Assembly: GCF_000002425.4 (NCBI RefSeq)
Contig: NC_037257.1
Coordinates: 19,380,257-19,444,256, forward strand
Reading direction: 5' to 3'
DNA from: Physcomitrium patens
Taxonomy: Eukaryota; Streptophyta; Bryopsida; Funariales; Funariaceae
DNA: 64,000 nucleotides
The position numbers and the translations under genes are program-made. Below, in pieces: positions 58,334 through 64,000 of this stretch. The notes beneath the pieces were generated by a model. That model was not told the origin of the DNA. It saw nothing but the letters and a program-made list of their open reading frames with translations, and ran no database searches. The stretch's first letter is position 1. Each line of letters starts with the position of its first letter.

Positions 58334-58566
58334 TTAAAGAGAAACAAATATTTAAAAATTGTGCTCTATAGTAAATTTATAGTTTTTTATATGGTAAAGT
58401 CTAAGAATAAATGCTATATTATCTAGAAATTTAAAAATAATTAGATCGAAAAATATGAAATTCTAAATTTTGAGGAAAAAAATATTTTATAAGAAAAATA
58501 TATTTTAAAAGGATTTTATTATAATTTGAGAATTTTATATAAAATATATGAATTTTTGGGAGCAAA

Positions 58567-58568
<2 letters not shown>

Positions 58569-58598
<30 letters not shown>
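58569..58598. repeat. (AT)n microsatellite
   Basis: About 15 uninterrupted AT units. Confidence 0.9.
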
Positions 58599-58604
<6 letters not shown>

Positions 58605-59130
58605 TAGAGATATGAAGCTATGACAAAATTATGATATAAAGATGGACTTTTGAAAGGAGATTATGAATTATTTTTTAGATTATTGAAAATCCAACTTATC
58701 AACAAATGATTAGTTATGATTTGGTATAGCAAAGGATATTAGAGCATTTCTACATGCTCTAAGAAGCCTTATGTATAAACCTTCTTAAATAAAAAAAGAT
58801 TTTTATTAATAGAATATCTTTTATAATTTTTATATTTATTTTTCTTATATATTAAGAATAAATCACTTATTAGAGCCTAGCCAATAAGTTAAAGCTAAAT
58901 TCTCTATACTTAGGTACTCAGTGTATTTTTAGATAAAAGTTCATGCTATATGATAATAATATCAATAAGCGTACATAAGAACCACCAAAAATCTAGTTAA
59001 TATGCTACAAAAGTTACAAAATTTTTATCAATACTATCTTCAAAAATCTAAAGCTATTTTAAAATGTCTTTTCTATGAAGCTAGTATTAGCATGTTATAT
59101 ATAATAAAGAAAGTAGATATAAAATGAATG
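58599..59130. other. AT-rich stretch, unassigned
   Basis: About 530 bases with no ORF, motif or match to the other families that I can support. Confidence 0.4.
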
Positions 59131-59190
59131 CTCCTCGTGGAACTCAAAGTCAGAAGGAAAGATGATGTTATAGACATCTAATGAGGAGAT
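59131..59190 (+). other. 3' end of a gypsy-like element next to the F LTR
   Basis: gctcctcgtggaactc, then agtcagaaggaaagatg and the purine-rich aatgaggagat, directly before tgttgg. The same 16-base block occurs just inside the LTR in A1 and A2. This suggests that the F LTR that follows is the 3' LTR of an element related to A. Confidence 0.5.
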
Positions 59191-59595
59191 TGTTGGAATA
59201 GTTTTAGAATATTCTATTAGTTTCTAAAAGATTTATAAGATTTTAGAAAGATTTTTAGAATTTTTTTAAAGTTTTTATATATTTTTAAAAATATTTGAAT
59301 AGATTCTAAAAAAAATTAAGAGGGTTAAAAGAGTTGTTTGAGAAGCTTCATAGTGTTGCTTCATCTTCAAGCAATATGGGAACTTCTTGAAAAGCTTTCT
59401 CATACCTAGTATATATTGGAGTTAAGGTTGAGCAGATCTTTAGTCTTGGCAACATATCTCTTGGAGCTCTAATTCACCTCTCTTAGTATTGATCTTATTC
59501 TCATCTAATTTAATCAAGTTCTTGTTAGCTTTCTTGTAGAAATTCTTATATTCAACTTCTTGTTTGGTCTCTCGTATACTGTATCTATAGCAACA
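59191..59595 (+). repeat. F-family LTR
   Basis: 405 bp, tgttggaatag … tatagcaaca (TG…CA with five-base inverted ends TGTTG/CAACA). Matches the 297-bp LTR at 51381-51677 in reverse. Flanks are gagat and ttaat, so no target duplication; it is either a 3' LTR with a lost partner or an old insertion. Confidence 0.7.
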
Positions 59596-61830
59596 TTAAT
59601 TCTAAATTATTTTTACTAACTCCTTAACTTTCATCTATGCTTTTAAAATAATTTGCTACTATAAACTCTTTAATAATGTAATCCTTTCTTTTATCTTTTA
59701 TCCAATTGTGGTATTATAATATAACAATGTCTATATTATTAACTAGATATTTAATTAAAAAATAATAAAAAAATACACCATTTACTTCAATTCTATCTGA
59801 ATTTTTATTACAATTTAGCTTTGTATTAAGATTATAAAAATATATCTCTATTCATGAGAATATTTTTAAATACTAAGTTGTATAACCACATAGCTTGTAT
59901 TTTTTAATTTTTATGATATCAAATTTAAATTTAATTCTTTTACATATTTTTTAAAATTATAGATTTTTTGTAAATTTTAAAAAATAAATTTTTATATAAA
60001 TAAAAATAAATATATATATTTTTATTTTTTTACAAATTTTTTTTTATTATATATTTTAAATAAGTTTATATAATTTTTTTATGGTATAGACCACACTACT
60101 TATATTCTACTTAAATTAGGTATTTATAGTAGAGATATTTCTTAAAATATTCTAAATTTGTACTTATTATGATAAAATTAATTATATTATTTAAATAAAA
60201 AATAAATAAAAGATAAATTTATCAAATCTAATTTATACTTAATATATTTTATAAGATTTGGATTCATTCTAATGTCTACTTGGTTAACTATACTATTTGG
60301 TTAAATTATACATATATATATTAGTATTAGATTCCTTTAAGATGAATATTAGGTACTAATTTTTATATTTAAAAGGTAATTTTAGCTTAATTTCTTTAAT
60401 TTTTTATCAAAATATTTAGCCTAATTACTATTTTTATATGATACTATCTATTAAAAATCAAAGGTAGAATTTTAAACAAGGCTCTTAGTTATATAAAAAA
60501 TAGTTATTAAACAATCAATTTTTTTAGTTTAATACCTCTTAGGAACTTAATTTATTAAAGTTGAATTAGTTTTTGTTACATAGATTTTGAATTTCTATTC
60601 ATATTTTAATTTTAAGATTTGATATAAGTTATATCTGATAGATTTATTTACTATTTTTATAAGTCTTAAAATGTTTCTAATGTAAGCGGCTATTTGAAAG
60701 AAAATATAAAAGAATTTATTAAAGAAATCTCAAAGATTAATTTATTTTAAAAACAATCAGCAATGTTTGAATTTTTTAAGGCTTTTGGATCAAAATGAGT
60801 ATCCTGCATTTGAAATGTGTACATTCTAGCTATGCTTTGATATAGAAAAAAAAATGAACATCTTTTCTTATAAAATCCTTAAAATTTTAGCTTTAATTAA
60901 AAATAAAAATATTGATATATGTTTCTAGAAAGAAGGTGCAATATATTGCCATTGCTAATTGATTGATCTATTGTTCTAATTGTGCTTTAGTTTTCCTACT
61001 ACAAAATATGCAATCACTATATATTTTGTTGAATAATTTATTATTCATTTACAACATAATTATCAACTTTAATAATAGAAATAAAACACATACTAAGAAT
61101 ATAGAGTAGCTCCATGCATATTTTATATAAAGTAACTTTCTAATAATAGCCTGTATGAAAAGTAGTTTATATTCCTTGTAGTTGAACTCAATTCCTATTA
61201 CTTATTCTTCCAATTGCTTCAGTCATACCAAAGTTGGTTTATTTCAATGAGCTGCTCCTTTAGATAATGGTAGAGCTTTTATATATATCCATCACAAACC
61301 ACTACTATATATGTCACCATTCCTTAATCCTAATGATAAAATCTGAACAAATGTATTTGATTAAAAAATCTTTGCTTGTTAAATCTTAAAACTGTCACTC
61401 TGATCATGTCTGAAACCTATCATCTATTCACTCATCACCAAATTCTTGTGATTGGCACAACAAAACCACAATTATGCACTACCCAGGCTGTAACAAATGC
61501 AAAGTTTCACAGTGGCCTTATACACGACAATTTAATGTTAACTTTAATGCTTCTTCACAACTAATGTTAACTATGTTCAAACTAATCAACAATGGCTAAT
61601 GCATTTTTTGGTAAGCTGCATGGCTACTTTGAGGGGGTTGCATTTGTACTTGGAATGTCACATGATGTAATTGTTGGTTTATGTGCTCTCAAAATAATTG
61701 ATGTTATAAGCATTTAGGGTTAGTATTTTTGAAAAATCAAAAAACAGAATTGTCGAGTTAAAATCCATCAATGTCAAGTAGTTATTATGCAGATTACATT
61801 GTAAAATTAATATCATACTTGTAGCACAGC
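59596..61830. other. AT-rich DNA without recognisable genes
   Basis: 2.2 kb of strongly AT-rich sequence. I find no gypsy or copia motif, no open frame of note and no structured repeat; the last part (61200-61600) is slightly less AT-rich. It may be intergenic or very old TE sequence. Confidence 0.45.
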
Positions 61831-62017
61831 ACTGACCCACTTGATCAATGAGTTGAGTGTGATTTCATCTGGCCACAACTTGATCAACAGGTTGAGTGTG
61901 TAGTTTTATTAGGACACAACTTGATCAAGAAGTTGAGTGTGTAACTTCATTAAGTCACTACTTGATCAACTTAAGTTTATAATTTCATGAGGCCACAACT
62001 CGATTCAGAAGTCTTGA
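61831..62017. repeat. About 41-bp tandem repeat, 4.5 copies
   Basis: The core ttgatcaa recurs at 61841, 61880, 61921 and 61962 and, degraded, at 62000 (tcgattca): spacing 39, 41, 41 and 38. Each unit also holds gttgagtgtg and a ttcat…gg…cacaac block. The middle two units are the best preserved. No function is evident. Confidence 0.88.
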
Positions 62018-63599
62018 AATGTACACAATACTACCTAAATGGCACTATTTTAGTTGTTTGTGTGATTTTTGATAAGTTGCACACATATCTGAACAGATTT
62101 GTTCACACATATTTATTTATGTAAAGAAGATGGATGCTTTATCAAGTTTTTTGAAACAAGCTTGAAAAATGATCTATTAACATACTGAGATATTAAAAGT
62201 ATTTATTTTAAAGGATTTGTGCACTGGATAAAAGGTTTTTGGCTTGTTAAGTTCAATTTAATTTCAAATTCATTCGTGACGGTATTTAAACTTAAATAAA
62301 AGGTGTCTCAAAGGAATTGTAACCAAGGAAAATCAGAGTAGCCAACGAGGGCGAGAAGGGACATCTGAGTGGGAACACGAATACGAACACAAACATATGT
62401 ATGCCTTCGTCCAAATAGCGGTGGAAGAAGCAAAAGCTATGGGTGTACGTAGGACGAAGAGGAAAGGGATGCGGCACGTCTGCACGAGGCAACCAGCAGC
62501 AGCAAAAACACACACAATCACTGTTCCTGAGGGCACTTGCACACGTGTGCGAAAGTCATGTAGAGATATGAACCATTCAGCAGCAACCATTCAGTCAACG
62601 CTCTTTCTCTCCACACCATTCATGAGCACTAAAATGATGTTCCGAAACCATTTTGATTGGAGGATGGGATATGGTGTGGCTCCCCCACTATGCCAAATCT
62701 TGCAGGACCTGTACCTATTTTGCAGTGGGCTACACCATTTTGATGATTGGAGTGTTTGAATTGGCCCGGTGGGAACGCTCTCTTGAGCCGCAATCGCGTG
62801 CTGGCAGGGAGGAAATTAAGTAAGGTGGCCGATGTTGTGAGACGCGTGCCACAGTAGGCCGACAGTACCACAACCGAGAGTCGTCCCGTCTGACTTCAAC
62901 CTCTCATGGGGTACCGATATCCCTCTCTCATGGCAGGATTGCCGCAGATTTTCTCTTTTCCAAGCTCTCAATTTGGCCTGTTGTAGGTTTTAGTTGTGAT
63001 CGCATCTTGCGCTTGTTTCAAAACTGGCTTGCCTTCCAGCAGGAATGCGCATACTGTGCAGCTTCTTCTTATCAGCTGCGGTTTTTATGGCGCTGTACCC
63101 CACCAGGTAGATACATTCTTCTATTAATTACTCATAACTTAGAATCCAGCACCGTGCAGCGTCTCTTGGGTTACAACTTCATCAGACTTGAAGTCAATAC
63201 TTGAGCACCCCGGCCTTATCAAAAAAACAGAAGTCAACACTTGCGTTCTGCAATGAACGCGATGAATTACAACTCAAAGTCCGGTAATGTACTCCTTTAC
63301 CCTATTTGCACCAGAGTGCAGAGATTCAGGTTGTTGAATGAGGTGACTTAACTTTTTGTAACTTTTCCGACAGTATCCAACAAATTCCATGCTTATCCTT
63401 CCACCCCGAGGGTTTTTTGCACTGTGCCCAAGAACAGGATAGTTAAAAACCACCCGAATCTCTGTCTAGCATCAATATCGCAAAATCATGAAGAGGACCA
63501 GTAATAACATGAACTTGATATTTTGTGTTTTTGGCAGAAGTTTAGGCATGTCTGCTGGACCGATTAGGTCCAGACTGCTGGTATTCTCGGTCTATGATA
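62018..63599. other. Transition to GC-richer, probably gene-proximal DNA
   Basis: From about 62290 the base composition rises sharply in GC compared with everything to the left. Several overlapping open frames exist (longest 62397-62759, 120 codons, plus strand) but none shows family motifs or a codon pattern I would call coding. The region could hold UTR or intron sequence of the minus-strand gene that follows, or a promoter. A short near-repeat, gaagtcaa[t/c]acttg, occurs at 63190 and 63231. Confidence 0.4.
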
Positions 63600-63923
63600 T
63601 CATCTGGAGCCGAAGAGTAAAGCAGAAATCAGAAATTGTGACACAACGAACTGCCAGATGTTGAGCAAACCACACCTTTGTTGATTTAAGGTTGGGAGCC
63701 GATGATGGCATGCTGAGAAACCTTCCAAGAGACTGCCTGCTAAAGCTGTTTTGTTAGCGGTCGGCACCTTGGGGATCAGGTTGGCCGTGGGTGTAAGAAC
63801 TGTGGCTATCCCTCCAACTGTTGGAGGTGCCCCGGTGGCGCTCGACACAGTAATATGGATGGCACGAGCGTCACTCTTCTCCACGGATCTCTGTCCAGGT
63901 TTCACTGCTGCTGCCTGTAAAGC
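63600..63923 (-). CDS. Probable internal or terminal exon of an unknown gene
   Basis: On the minus strand, atcgactgtttcag (63937-63924) is a good 3' splice site. After it the frame opens in phase 0 as ALQAAAVKPGQRSVEKSDAR, continuing with AIHITVSSATGAPPTVGG, ATVLTPTANLIPKVPTANK and TALAGSLLEG. The composition (Ala, Pro, Thr, Val, Gly) is unlike the TE proteins nearby and codons are not AT-biased. The first part is rich in small residues and looks disordered. After LLEG a donor (gaag|gtttct, about 63714) could end the exon; otherwise the frame runs to TGA at 63600 with a less convincing tail. The upstream exons would lie beyond 64000. I do not recognise the protein. Confidence 0.45.
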   Translation of the reverse strand, partial: ALQAAAVKPGQRSVEKSDARAIHITVSSATGAPPTVGGIATVLTPTANLIPKVPTANKTALAGSLLEGFSACHHRLPTLNQQRCGLLNIWQFVVSQFLISALLFGSR

Positions 63924-63945
63924 CTGAAACAGTCGATTATGTGAA
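63924..63945 (-). promoter_or_regulatory. Putative 3' splice site
   Basis: Minus strand …tttttcacataatcgactgtttcag, ending in TTTCAG before the exon GCT. The pyrimidine content of the last six bases fits the acceptor consensus and the frame is in phase. Confidence 0.45.
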
Positions 63946-64000
63946 AAATCATTCTATGAATCCAACCAAGACTTCGAGGAATTCAAAGTGATGAGTTCAC

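Larger units (their letters stand above)
57611..58560 (+). repeat. C''-type LTR, leader and gag start, right copy
   Basis: tgtcatgttaaaatttggc onwards matches 14395-15464 inverted: gatagcc…, agtgagagccatgtta, ttatattgataatagttttatatattt, and further on aataaatgctatattatctagaaattt. Divergence between the copies is clearly greater than between the inner arms. The gag part fades out near 58560. It truncates the gypsy B2 chromodomain. Confidence 0.7.

Noticed and set aside
61841..62010. CRISPR-like array
   Set aside because: Repeats are contiguous, imperfect and without unique spacers, and the context is eukaryotic; it is a minisatellite.
62397..62759. 120-codon plus-strand ORF as a protein-coding gene
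   Set aside because: It overlaps two other open frames, has no recognisable domain, and lies in non-repetitive GC-richer DNA where such frames arise by chance.

Overview
The window is nuclear, TE-rich, strongly AT-biased eukaryotic DNA, almost certainly from a land plant. The evidence is Ty1/copia and chromodomain Ty3/gypsy polyproteins, LTRs with TG...CA ends and 4-5 bp target-site duplications (TSDs), and a primer-binding site that is a perfect complement of the 3' end of plant tRNA-Trp (as I recall that tRNA). A putative exon with a consensus 3' splice site lies at the right edge. The species cannot be told from the sequence. The fungal-like style of two gypsy families and the density of old elements would fit a large non-flowering-plant genome, but that is inference. 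I see no bacterial-type genes, rRNA, tRNA gene or CRISPR array.

About 62 of the 64 kb is layered retrotransposons. For convenience I name the families A (chromodomain gypsy, LTR 530-561 bp), B and E (decayed relatives of A), C (gypsy without chromodomain, LTR 1257 bp, tRNA-Trp primed), C-prime and C'' (decayed C relatives), D (another gypsy, LTR about 370 bp) and F (short LTR).

1-12.6 kb: a decayed A-type LTR is split by an old minus-strand copia. That copia is itself split by a decayed C solo LTR (2741-4060) and by a younger plus-strand copia (5985-11298). 12.95-15.49 kb: a decayed C'' element on the minus strand. 15.49-21.82 kb: young gypsy A1, minus strand, TSD ATATA. 21.84-45.31 kb: gypsy D, plus strand. 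D carries a C solo LTR (23515-24781, TSD ACGG) and a full C element (26900-41984, TSD ACGG). The C element carries gypsy A2 (30260-36535, minus strand, TSD ATGAG). 45.31-45.50 kb: a SINE-like insert. 45.5-58.6 kb: a large inverted repeat of decayed gypsy B plus C'' sequence, with fold-back C-type LTRs and gypsy E between the arms. 58.6-62.3 kb: AT-rich remnants, an F LTR and a 41-bp tandem repeat. 62.3-64 kb: visibly more GC-rich DNA that probably borders a gene, with one probable exon on the minus strand.

With A1, D and the SINE-like insert removed, the left flank reads through from 15492 to 21827 to 45503 and matches, inverted, the unbroken right arm around 57.6 kb. The inverted duplication therefore came first, D landed in its left arm, C landed in D, and A2 landed in C: at least four levels of nesting. 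The young elements have nearly identical LTRs and readable ORFs. The old ones keep gypsy or copia motifs but their codons have drifted to Ile/Lys/Asn/Tyr and stops. The least usual items are extra ORFs between pol and the 3' LTR in families A and D, a gag-pol junction without an ATG that needs a -1 shift in A, a coding segment of D that is homologous to the C LTR, and the large inverted repeat with near-identical inner arms.
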